A stretch of 5,364 nt of DNA from SAR324 cluster bacterium (GTDB taxonomy: Bacteria; SAR324; JACQKK01). The DNA lies in NCBI GenBank assembly GCA_027296185.1, contig JAPUJL010000249.1, forward strand, positions 1 to 5,364, given 5' to 3'. This document shows positions 1-4,981 of the stretch, piece after piece; the first letter of the stretch is position 1; each line of letters begins with the position of its first letter. The notes under the pieces were generated by a model. The model was not told the origin of the DNA, made no database searches, and was given only the letters and a program-made list of their open reading frames with translations. The position numbers were made by a program, and so were the translations under genes.

Positions 1-91
1 TCGCCCCCTCCCGCCCGCTGGCGGCCGATGGTATCGAAGCCCGCCCGGGAGCTGTCATCGGCACCCGTGCCTCATGGACCGGCCCGGGTTC

Positions 92-114
92 CGGCGGGGG
101 ATTGTCTCCCGCCG
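92..114 (+). terminator. Terminator-like hairpin upstream of the first gene
   Basis: Bases 92-100 pair with 106-114 (9 pairs, one G-U) around the loop ATTGT. The right arm is followed by CGTCGTTT, only a weak T run, so this is a poor intrinsic terminator by E. coli standards. It may end a gene left of the window or act as a processing site. The rest of 1-225 shows no convincing gene: open stretches exist in several frames but lack a ribosome site or a recognisable protein. Confidence 0.4.
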
Positions 115-225
115 CGTCGTTTGCTAAAGAGGTAGCGGACAGCGGAGCGGACCGCGCTCAAAATCGGCGGAGGCGCCGGGCCTGCCGCCGGAGCCGTCGG
201 AGAGGCACAGCGAGGAGGTGTCGGG

Positions 226-570
226 ATGGTGATTCATCCATACGAGATCGATATGAGAGGCAGCGGACGATGGGACAAGCAGACCGGCCGCTACATCCCG
301 GTGGCGGGCGGCTCGCGCTCCCGCCTGCCGGTGGCGGACGGAGACGGATCGATTCCGCGCTACCATGGATTCGTGGGGATCGACGACAAGGATTCGGAAG
401 GCATCCACACAATGGCCGGCCTGTTCGAGCACATCGGCGGCGAAGTGAATGTGCAGAGGGGCGAGGCGGGTGCGTTGGTCTCCCGCATCCAAGAGGTGGT
501 GGAGGAGCAGCGCAAGACCGAAGAGGAGGATTCGGCGGGGCAAGGCCAGCCCCGTCCCTCCGAGGATTAG
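226..570 (+). CDS. Hypothetical protein, 114 aa, unknown function
   Basis: I do not recognise this protein. The start is well supported: a strong Shine-Dalgarno site, GAGGAGGT at 212-219, precedes the ATG by 6 bases. The product looks soluble, with no signal peptide or membrane segment. Residues 1-50 are rich in Gly, Arg and Tyr and look like short strands or loops (GRWDKQTGRYIPVAGG). Residues 55-80 are more ordered, with GIHTMAGLFEHIGGEV. Residues 83-100 form a charged, probably helical segment (ALVSRIQEVVEEQRKTEEE), followed by a polar Gln/Pro/Ser tail that is likely disordered. It ends with TAG 7 bases before the stop of the convergent HTH gene, so the two transcripts probably run into each other. 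That it is a real gene rests on the ribosome site and the open frame; no function can be given. Confidence 0.6.
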   Translation: MVIHPYEIDMRGSGRWDKQTGRYIPVAGGSRSRLPVADGDGSIPRYHGFVGIDDKDSEGIHTMAGLFEHIGGEVNVQRGEAGALVSRIQEVVEEQRKTEEEDSAGQGQPRPSED

Positions 571-577
571 GCGCGGA

Positions 578-874
578 TCACTCTTCCGTGGTCCCGGCGC
601 CTGCCGCGGCCCCGGCACCTGCCGCGGCCCGGCCCGGTGCGTTGTCTCCGGTCAGATGCTCCAGCACGTCCACGAGTTTGAGCCGGGCGCTGCCCCGGCT
701 CGGCAGGCGGCCCTCCCGCTTCCAGCGCCGCACCGTCCGCTCGGAAATTCCCAGCATATCCGCGACCTCCTGGTTGCTGACGTGCCGCATCAGCGACTGG
801 AGGAGGGAAACGGTGTCTTCGTCCTCCTTCAGGTGAATCCGCAGGTTGCCCAGTTCGATCAGCCGCTCTGCCAC
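578..874 (-). CDS. Small helix-turn-helix DNA-binding protein (putative regulator)
   Basis: Predicted 98-residue cytoplasmic DNA-binding protein. Residues 1-28 are a charged, probably helical N-terminus. Residues 33-52 are a clear helix-turn-helix (SNQEVADMLGISERTVRRWK), followed by REGRLPSRGSARLKLVDVLEHL, as in MerR-like or excisionase-like HTH domains that read 'evade-LGIS-ertVrrW'. The last 20 residues are a low-complexity Ala/Gly tail encoded by an 18-base tandem repeat. I chose the GTG at 874 because the frame upstream of it is Arg/Pro/Gly-rich and looks non-coding; a TTG at 1018 would give 146 residues. A GGTGGGTGG stretch just upstream is a weak ribosome site. It is divergent from the OsmC gene, so it could control itself and that gene across the shared intergenic region. 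This is inference from position; the target and ligand are unknown. Confidence 0.7.
   Translation of the reverse strand: MAERLIELGNLRIHLKEDEDTVSLLQSLMRHVSNQEVADMLGISERTVRRWKREGRLPSRGSARLKLVDVLEHLTGDNAPGRAAAGAGAAAGAGTTEE
600..634. repeat. Tandem repeat, 18-base period, inside the HTH gene
   Basis: CCTGCCGCGGCCC occurs at 600-612 and again at 618-630, an 18-base period with diverging flanks. On the minus strand it encodes the Ala/Gly-rich tail of the HTH protein, so tail length could vary between strains by repeat slippage. Confidence 0.6.
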
Positions 875-995
875 GGTTTTCCACCCACCGAAATAAGTAC
901 TCCGTGAGCCTGCCCGAGCCCATCGCCGCCGGCGCGGACCTTCCCCGGCCCTCCCCACCGGGACGGACTCCGGGAGTGCCGCTCTCGGCGAAGTA

Positions 996-1017
996 TGAAC
1001 ATTGAGAATAGTGAACA
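996..1017. promoter_or_regulatory. Direct repeat TGAACA-N10-TGAACA, possible operator
   Basis: Two identical TGAACA hexamers start 16 bases apart inside the AT-rich island between the divergent genes. The spacing is about one and a half helical turns. The location suits an operator for the neighbouring HTH protein or another regulator, but two hexamers can also recur by chance. Confidence 0.3.
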
Positions 1018-1083
1018 AATGATCGCCTTATTTCACGATTAAGTCATGGGGAATGTGGGTGGCGGGAGTATCGCCGGGGGAAC

Positions 1084-1102
1084 CGCCGGCGCGGCGCCGG
1101 CG
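1084..1102. repeat. GC-rich perfect inverted repeat
   Basis: Nine-base arms, CGCCGGCGC and GCGCCGGCG, flank a single central G. As RNA it could fold with a loop of about 5 bases. TGCCGG units follow directly at 1106-1117. It could be an operator, a transcript-leader hairpin for the OsmC gene, or simple GC-rich low complexity. Confidence 0.4.
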
Positions 1103-1222
1103 CGGTGCCGGTGCCGGACGACGGGGGAAACGGCGGGTGCCGGTGGGGGCGCGCATTGACGGGAAGCGCAAAAACGGGTTTCCTAGGGGCACCGTTCGCA
1201 ATCACTCATTCGGAGACAGGCC

Positions 1223-1687
1223 ATGGGAGAACCGATTCACACCAGTCACGTCCGCATCGTGCAGGACCGCCGGCCCCTGCGGCGGGCCTATATCGAGCAT
1301 TTCGAGGAGCCGATCTATTACGGCGTCCATACGGCCATCGCCGATTTCTACGGCGTGAAGCCGGAGACCGAATACCCCTCGACCCTCGACCACCTGATCG
1401 GCGCGGTGGCCGGGTGACTGACCGGCACTTTTGCCGGCGCGCTGGCAGCGCGTGGAATCGAGGTCGAGCCCGGGGCGCTGGAAGGACACGCCGAAGGAGA
1501 CATCGAGAAGGTCGAGCGGACCATCCGCGTGACGGAAATCCGCGTGACCTACAAATTGCCCATTCCCAGCGAACACCGCGAGGCCGCGGAGCGGGCGCTG
1601 GAGCTTCACCCCGCGTCCTGCCCGGCGCACGAGAGCGTGAAGGATTCGATCCGGGTCAAGATCGGCGCCGAGATCGATTGGCAATGA
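1223..1687 (+). CDS. OsmC-family peroxiredoxin-like selenoprotein (in-frame UGA = Sec65)
   Basis: Predicted 154-residue cytoplasmic OsmC/Ohr-superfamily protein; the family uses a pair of cysteines to reduce organic or fatty-acid hydroperoxides. The ATG at 1223 follows GGAG at 1212-1215 by 7 bases. The codon at 1415-1417 is TGA, preceded by STLDHLIGAVAG and followed in frame by LTGTFAGALAARGIEVEP. This is the family's 'AxAGC' helix, with the stop codon in place of the peroxidatic Cys. The frame then stays open with high-GC third positions, continues through a beta-strand region (RVTEIRVTYKLPIP) and HREAAERALELHPASCPAHESV, and ends at TGA 1685-1687. Cys133 in the CPAH motif matches the second conserved cysteine; the 65-to-133 spacing is close to that of E. 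coli OsmC (about 66). A SECIS-like hairpin follows the TGA. Translation should therefore insert selenocysteine at residue 65, which needs SelA, SelB, SelC and SelD elsewhere in the genome. The alternative is a Cys-to-stop nonsense mutation or sequencing error, less likely given the exact position and the hairpin. The exact OsmC subfamily and substrate are not determined. Confidence 0.88.
1415..1417 (+). other. Recoded UGA codon, predicted selenocysteine 65
   Basis: TGA in frame with both halves of the OsmC-family protein, at the position of the catalytic cysteine. The next base is C; UGAC is known as a weak termination context in E. coli, which favours recoding. Confidence 0.85.
1422..1453 (+). 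promoter_or_regulatory. Candidate bacterial SECIS: two adjacent hairpins after the UGA
   Basis: The first stem pairs 1422-1427 (CCGGCA) with 1432-1437 (TGCCGG) around CTTT. The second, directly adjoining, pairs 1438-1443 (CGCGCT) with 1447-1452 (AGCGCG) around GGC, with a possible extra G-U pair 1437-1453. The second loop begins 26 bases after the UGA. It therefore fits the known bacterial SECIS pattern of a small apical loop with a G in its first two positions, about 16-37 bases downstream of the UGA. The two stems could stack end to end. The SelB elongation factor would bind the apical hairpin. The fold was drawn by eye, not computed, and the same bases encode conserved OsmC residues. Confidence 0.7.
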
Positions 1688-1757
1688 CCGGCGGCAAGGC
1701 TTCCGTTACCGGGCGGGCGAACATCCCGGGGGCTTACTCCAACCCAGAAAACCAACC

Positions 1758-2051
1758 ATGATCGTGATCCGAAACAGCGAATATCCCCCCATCGACCCGG
1801 CCGAGACCCTCAACCGGATGCACTTCGACGGCATGAACACCCGGCTGATCGTCGCGGCGAAGGGCTGCGTCATTCCCCGCCACGGCCACGAGCGTTCCGA
1901 GGAAGTCTACGTCCTCTCCGGCCGGGTGCGCCTCAACGAGGACATCCTGGAAGCCGGCGACCTGATGCGCACGGAAGCCGGCGAATTTCACGAGGCCGAA
2001 GCGCTGGAGGACAGCCGCATCCTGGTGATGAACACCATCGACCCGCAGTGA
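1758..2051 (+). CDS. Small single-domain cupin protein
   Basis: A 97-residue protein, the usual size for a one-domain cupin, with no signal peptide. Cupin motif 1 is intact: G36, H42, H44, E48 and G55 in GCVIPRHGHERSEEVYVLSG, matching G(X)5HXH(X)3E(X)6G. Motif 2 is present as GDLMRTEAGEFH with G67, G75 and H78; the usual Pro before the second Gly region is Glu. The three histidines and E48 should bind a divalent metal (commonly Fe, Mn, Zn or Ni in this fold). Small cupins range from sensors to dioxygenases, so the reaction cannot be assigned. The gene lies 70 bases after the OsmC gene, same strand. No clear Shine-Dalgarno site precedes the ATG (CAGAAAACCAACC), so initiation may be weak. Its neighbours suggest a redox or stress role, which is inference. 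Confidence 0.85.
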   Translation: MIVIRNSEYPPIDPAETLNRMHFDGMNTRLIVAAKGCVIPRHGHERSEEVYVLSGRVRLNEDILEAGDLMRTEAGEFHEAEALEDSRILVMNTIDPQ

Positions 2052-2090
2052 GCCGTCACTCGCTGGGCGTTTCCCCGCGTTCCGCGCCGC

Positions 2091-2108
2091 TGCGGGCGGG
2101 TCCCCGCA
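2091..2108 (+). promoter_or_regulatory. Hairpin abutting the ribosome site of the flavin-barrel gene
   Basis: TGCGGG at 2091-2096 pairs with CCCGCA at 2103-2108 around CGGGTC. Its last base is the first A of the ribosome site AAGGAG (2108-2113). The stem could modulate initiation or mark an mRNA processing point. It is GC-rich and may be incidental. Confidence 0.3.
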
Positions 2109-2121
2109 AGGAGTGAGCGTT

Positions 2122-2574
2122 ATGGGCGTGAGCCTGGAGCCGCACGAGATCGACGAGTACATGCTGGCGATGCCGCGGGTGATCCTCTGTGTCGCCCGGC
2201 CGGACAAGGCGCCACTGGCCTTGCCCATGTGGTTCTCCTGGATCGACGGCAAGATCTACATGAGCACGGGGCTGGCGAGCAAGAAGGTGCAGAACATCCG
2301 CGACCAGCCGCTGGTCTCGTGCCTGGTGGAATCGGGCGAGGCGTATTACACCCTCAAGTCGGTGCTGTTGATCGGTCATTGCGAGGTGATCGACGATCAG
2401 AAGACCGTCCGCGCCGAGATGGCGCGCATGGCGACAGCCAAGCCCCTCTACGACGAGCTGCGCCCCAAGGAGCTTCCCGCGCATCTGGAGCGGTTTTACG
2501 AGCAGGACCGGGCGCTGCTGGTCGTCACTCCCCACAGCATCACCACCTGGGATTTCGCCAAGATTCGGGTGTAG
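2122..2574 (+). CDS. Pyridoxamine 5'-phosphate oxidase-like FMN-binding split-barrel protein
   Basis: A 150-residue cytoplasmic protein with the pattern of the PNPOx-like flavin split barrel. Residues 18-50 carry the first strands (PRVILCVARPDKAPLALPMW, then WIDGKIYMSTG). Residues 51-62 are the basic helix ASKKVQNIRDQP typical of 'K-xxNlrxnP' in this fold. Residues 63-70 (LVSCLVES) and 78-92 (LKSVLLIGHCEVIDD) are the following strands. Such proteins bind FMN, F420 or heme; I cannot say which cofactor or substrate is used, and true vitamin B6 oxidases are longer (about 200 residues). I prefer ATG 2122 because AAGGAG at 2108-2113 sits 8 bases upstream; the GTG at 2113, three codons earlier, overlaps that ribosome site. 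Its stop lies 2 bases before the chosen aapJ start, suggesting a shared transcript and translational coupling. Confidence 0.85.
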   Translation: MGVSLEPHEIDEYMLAMPRVILCVARPDKAPLALPMWFSWIDGKIYMSTGLASKKVQNIRDQPLVSCLVESGEAYYTLKSVLLIGHCEVIDDQKTVRAEMARMATAKPLYDELRPKELPAHLERFYEQDRALLVVTPHSITTWDFAKIRV

Positions 2575-2576
2575 CC

Positions 2577-3683
2577 GTGGCCCCGCTTCCCCTGCCTCGT
2601 CATCCATGGGCCGCCCGGCGGGCGCTGCCGCTCTGCGGCATGGTGGCGCTGTGTTTTGTCGCGGCCCTGTGTTTTGCGGCGGCATTGTTTTCCGTGGCGC
2701 TGTATCCCGTGGCGCTGCACGGCGCGGAACCCACCGGAAAATTGAAGGAGGTGCTGGAGCGGGGCCAACTGTACTGCGGGGTGAACGGCAAGCTGAGCGG
2801 CTTCGGATTTATGGACCCCCAGGGAAACATGGTCGGCTTCGACGTGGACATCTGCCGCGCCGTGGCCGCCGCGCTGTTCGACGACCCGGCCAAGGTGCGC
2901 TTCACGCCGCTCTCCGCCCCCCAGCGTTTCACCGCGCTGCAGTCGGGGGAAATCGACCTGCTCTCCCGCAACACGACCTGGACCATTAGCCGCGATTCGC
3001 GCGTGGGCCTGGATTTCGCGCCGGTGGTCTTCTACGACGGCCAGGGAATCATGGTGAAGCGCGAGCTGGGGGTGAGCTCCGTGAGCGAGCTGGACGGCGC
3101 CTCGATTTGCGTGCAGACCGGCACCACCACCGAGAAGAATCTCACCGACTACTTCCGCAACCGGGGGATCGCATTCAACCCGGTGATCAGCCAGGACTAC
3201 GCGACCAGCGTGGACGGATTCATCAAGGACCGCTGCGACGCCTTCACCACCGACCGCTCGGGCCTCCTGGCCACGAAGATCAAGTACCCGGAACTGGCCG
3301 ATGCGGTGATCCTGGAGGAGGTCATGTCCAAGGAACCCCTGGCCCCGGCGGTGGTGCAGGGCGAAAGCCAGTGGCGCGACGCGGTGTCATGGATCGTCTT
3401 CGGCCTGATCCAAGCCGAGGAGTTGGGTGTCACGCGGGAGAATATCCAACGGATGAGCGGCTCCACCGACCTCAACGTACGCCGGCTGCTGGGCATCGAG
3501 GATACCTTCGGCGAGGACCTGGGCCTCTCCAACGACTTTCTCGCGCGGACCATCCGCCACGTGGGCAACTACGGCGAAATCTACGAGCGGCACCTCGGCA
3601 TGGATTCGCCCTTCAAGCTTCCCCGCGGGCTCAACGACCTGTGGAGCCGTGGCGGGCTGATGTACGCACCCCCGTTCCGCTGA
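2577..3683 (+). CDS. aapJ: General L-amino-acid ABC transporter, periplasmic binding protein
   Basis: Periplasmic solute-binding protein that captures L-amino acids for the AapQ-AapM-AapP importer (AapJ/BztA type). Diagnostic stretches include ERGQLYCGVNGKLSGF, GFDVDICRAVAAALF, FTALQSGEIDLLSRNTTWT, SICVQTGTTTEKNL, KEPLAPAV, EELGVT, RLLG and a C-terminus ending GGLMYAPPFR, all strongly AapJ-like. Cysteines in YCGVN (about residue 67), DICRA, SICVQ and DRCDA are the set usual for this subgroup. The GTG at 2577 gives 368 residues with an Arg-bearing n-region (RHPWAARR), a hydrophobic core and a likely signal-peptidase site near ALHGA-EPTG (about residue 50). The ATG at 2640 gives 347 residues, closer to the family's usual 340, but lacks the basic n-region. 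No strong ribosome site is visible for the GTG, so coupling to the upstream gene's stop is likely. Function is near certain; the start is less so. Confidence 0.95.
   Translation: MAPLPLPRHPWAARRALPLCGMVALCFVAALCFAAALFSVALYPVALHGAEPTGKLKEVLERGQLYCGVNGKLSGFGFMDPQGNMVGFDVDICRAVAAALFDDPAKVRFTPLSAPQRFTALQSGEIDLLSRNTTWTISRDSRVGLDFAPVVFYDGQGIMVKRELGVSSVSELDGASICVQTGTTTEKNLTDYFRNRGIAFNPVISQDYATSVDGFIKDRCDAFTTDRSGLLATKIKYPELADAVILEEVMSKEPLAPAVVQGESQWRDAVSWIVFGLIQAEELGVTRENIQRMSGSTDLNVRRLLGIEDTFGEDLGLSNDFLARTIRHVGNYGEIYERHLGMDSPFKLPRGLNDLWSRGGLMYAPPFR
2640..2720. repeat. Degenerate short tandem repeat in the aapJ signal-peptide region
   Basis: Units resembling GTGGCGCTGTGTTTTG, GCGGCCCTGTGTTTTG, GCGGCATTGTTTTCC, GTGGCGCTGTATCCC and GTGGCGCTGCACGGC follow one another at a 15-18-base period. 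They encode the hydrophobic core of the signal peptide as repeated (V/A)AL(C/F/Y) units, which may explain its unusual length. Confidence 0.5.
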
Positions 3684-3715
3684 CCGCAATCCGCTGACGA
3701 CATTCCGTTAAATCC

Positions 3716-3730
3716 GGCCCATTCCGGGCC
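3716..3730 (+). promoter_or_regulatory. Intercistronic hairpin between aapJ and aapQ
   Basis: GGCCC at 3716-3720 pairs with GGGCC at 3726-3730 around ATTCC, inside a 93-base gap that is large for this otherwise tight operon. No T run follows. Such hairpins often protect the 3' end of abundant binding-protein mRNA or lower expression of the permease genes; that role is inferred. Confidence 0.4.
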
Positions 3731-3776
3731 ATGCATTCGCGGCTCCCCCGTCGGCGGGCTGCGCCCTTTCCCCGGC

Positions 3777-4973
3777 ATGCAACGCCCCTCGGCATCCCCT
3801 CCTTCCGGCGCCAGCTCCCTACTGCGGCAGCCCCGTGTGCTGAGCGGGTTGGCGCAGGCCCTCTTCGCGGCGGTTGTGGTCTTCGCCGCGGCGGCGATGC
3901 TGAGCAACATGGCGGCGGAACTGGACAAGCGGGGCCTGCCGCTGGGGTTCGGTTTTCTGGAGCAGCCGGCCAGCTTCGCCATCGCGGAAGGGCTGCTGGA
4001 CTACACGGAGTCCGACTCTTACTGGCGGGCCTTTTCCGTGGGAGTGGTCAACACGATCCAGGTTTCACTGCTGGGCATCGTGCTGGCCACGCTGCTGGGT
4101 ACCGTGATCGGCGTGAGCCGTCTGTCGACGAACTTGATGGTGCGCACCCTGGCCGGGGCGTACGTGGAGACGGTGCGCAACGTGCCGCTGCTGGTGCAGT
4201 TGTTCGTCTGGTACACGATCGTTTTTCTCAACCTGCCGCCTCTGCGCAAGAGCCTCGCCCTGCCGGGCGGGTTTTTCCTCAACAACCGGGGCGTCCACTT
4301 TCCCTCCCTGGGGCTGTCCCCGGACTGGGGTTCTTGGCTGATCGGGCTGGTCATCGTCGCGGCGTTTGCCCTGCTGGCCGGATGGCGGGTCAACCGGCGG
4401 CGCGTGGCCGAGGGCAGGCCGCCCCTGGGCCTATGGGCCGCCGCGGGCGGGCTGCTGGCCGTGGCGCTGTTCGTCACGGCGGGCTGGATCGCCGTGGGGA
4501 GCTCTCCCGTCGTCCCCGATTACCCGGTGCTGAAAGGGTTCAACTTCCGCGGCGGGGCGCGGGTTTCCCCCGAGTTCGCCGCCCTGCTCACCGGGCTGAC
4601 GATTTATACCGCCGCGTTCATCGCCGAGTTGGTGCGGGCCGGCGTACAGGCGGTGGGGCGGGGCCAGAGCGAGGCCGCGGCGGCCCTGGGGCTCACCCGC
4701 GGTCAGGCCTTGCGTCACGTGATCCTGCCCCAGGCCCTGCGCATAATCCTGCCGCCGCTGGTCAACCAGTATTTGAACCTGACGAAAAATTCGAGCCTGG
4801 CGGTGGCAATCGCCTTTCCGGATCTGGTGGCGATCGGCAACACGATCATCAATCAGTCCGGCAATGCGGTGCAGCTGATCGTGCTCATCATGGGCAGCTA
4901 CCTGGCCATGAGCCTGGCCATCTCCTTTCTGCTCAATCAATTGAACAAGCGCACCCGCTTCGCGGGCCAGTAG
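3777..4973 (+). CDS. aapQ: General L-amino-acid ABC transporter, permease subunit
   Basis: Inner-membrane permease that pairs with AapM to form the amino-acid channel (HisM/GlnP-type superfamily). Its 398 residues match the long AapQ/BztB type. Hydrophobic segments lie near 21-43, 86-114, 136-153, 185-203, 217-241, 268-287, 338-355 and 364-388. The N-terminal permease signature includes NTIQVSLLGIVLATLLGTVI and YVETVRNVPLLVQLFVWY. The large insertion between about 155 and 265 is typical of AapQ. The EAA loop that contacts the ATPase runs from E299 (EAAAALGLTRGQALRHVILP) into QALRIILPPLVNQYLNLTKN. ATG 3777 is the only ATG, GTG or TTG start in this frame after the aapJ stop; no strong ribosome site precedes it. 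It ends 8 bases before aapM. Confidence 0.96.
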   Translation: MQRPSASPPSGASSLLRQPRVLSGLAQALFAAVVVFAAAAMLSNMAAELDKRGLPLGFGFLEQPASFAIAEGLLDYTESDSYWRAFSVGVVNTIQVSLLGIVLATLLGTVIGVSRLSTNLMVRTLAGAYVETVRNVPLLVQLFVWYTIVFLNLPPLRKSLALPGGFFLNNRGVHFPSLGLSPDWGSWLIGLVIVAAFALLAGWRVNRRRVAEGRPPLGLWAAAGGLLAVALFVTAGWIAVGSSPVVPDYPVLKGFNFRGGARVSPEFAALLTGLTIYTAAFIAELVRAGVQAVGRGQSEAAAALGLTRGQALRHVILPQALRIILPPLVNQYLNLTKNSSLAVAIAFPDLVAIGNTIINQSGNAVQLIVLIMGSYLAMSLAISFLLNQLNKRTRFAGQ

Positions 4974-4981
4974 GCGGCGCC

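Larger units (their letters stand above)
875..1222. promoter_or_regulatory. Divergent intergenic region between HTH and OsmC genes
   Basis: About 350 bases without a convincing gene. Bases 875-990 are GC-rich spacer. Bases 991-1047 form an AT-rich island that stands out from the surroundings and probably carries promoter(s), at least for the leftward HTH gene; on the minus strand CATACT could be a -10 element, but its spacing to a -35-like TTGTTC is only 15 bases. The island contains the direct repeat TGAACA at 996-1001 and 1012-1017. A GC palindrome lies at 1084-1102. On the plus strand TTGACG at 1156-1161 is a good -35-like match, but the sequence 17 bases further (TTTCCT) is a poor -10. 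The OsmC ribosome site GGAG lies at 1212-1215. The promoter calls are tentative. Confidence 0.45.

Noticed and set aside
102..836. A 244-residue plus-strand open frame
   Set aside because: Arg- and Pro-rich low-complexity product overlapping both the 226-570 gene and the HTH gene; a GC-rich artefact.
1084..1117. CRISPR-like or iteron array from the GCCGG repeats
   Set aside because: Units are too short and too few, with no spacers; this is GC-rich low complexity plus one palindrome.
1223..1417. A 64-residue stand-alone gene or truncated OsmC pseudogene
   Set aside because: The frame continues after the TGA with conserved OsmC sequence, intact C133 and a SECIS-like hairpin. A random nonsense mutation would rarely fall exactly on the catalytic codon.
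1202..1684. Minus-strand open frame covering the OsmC gene
   Set aside because: Antisense shadow of the OsmC frame, common in GC-rich DNA. It could mislead a gene caller because it is unbroken while the true frame has the recoded TGA.
1105..1761. Long plus-strand open frame across the OsmC region, in another frame
   Set aside because: Its product is Arg/Gly-rich with no recognisable domain, and it overlaps the OsmC frame, which has clear family sequence and a ribosome site.
2229..2576. N-terminal extension of the aapJ frame back into the flavin-barrel gene
   Set aside because: It overlaps the PNPOx-like gene in another frame and would bury the signal peptide inside the protein.
3681..3776. 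Possible Sec read-through joining aapJ to aapQ, since the frame is open from the aapJ TGA to the aapQ ATG
   Set aside because: AapJ ends at its normal C-terminus (APPFR), the linker codes for nothing recognisable, and aapQ has its own normal N-terminus. The shared frame is coincidence.
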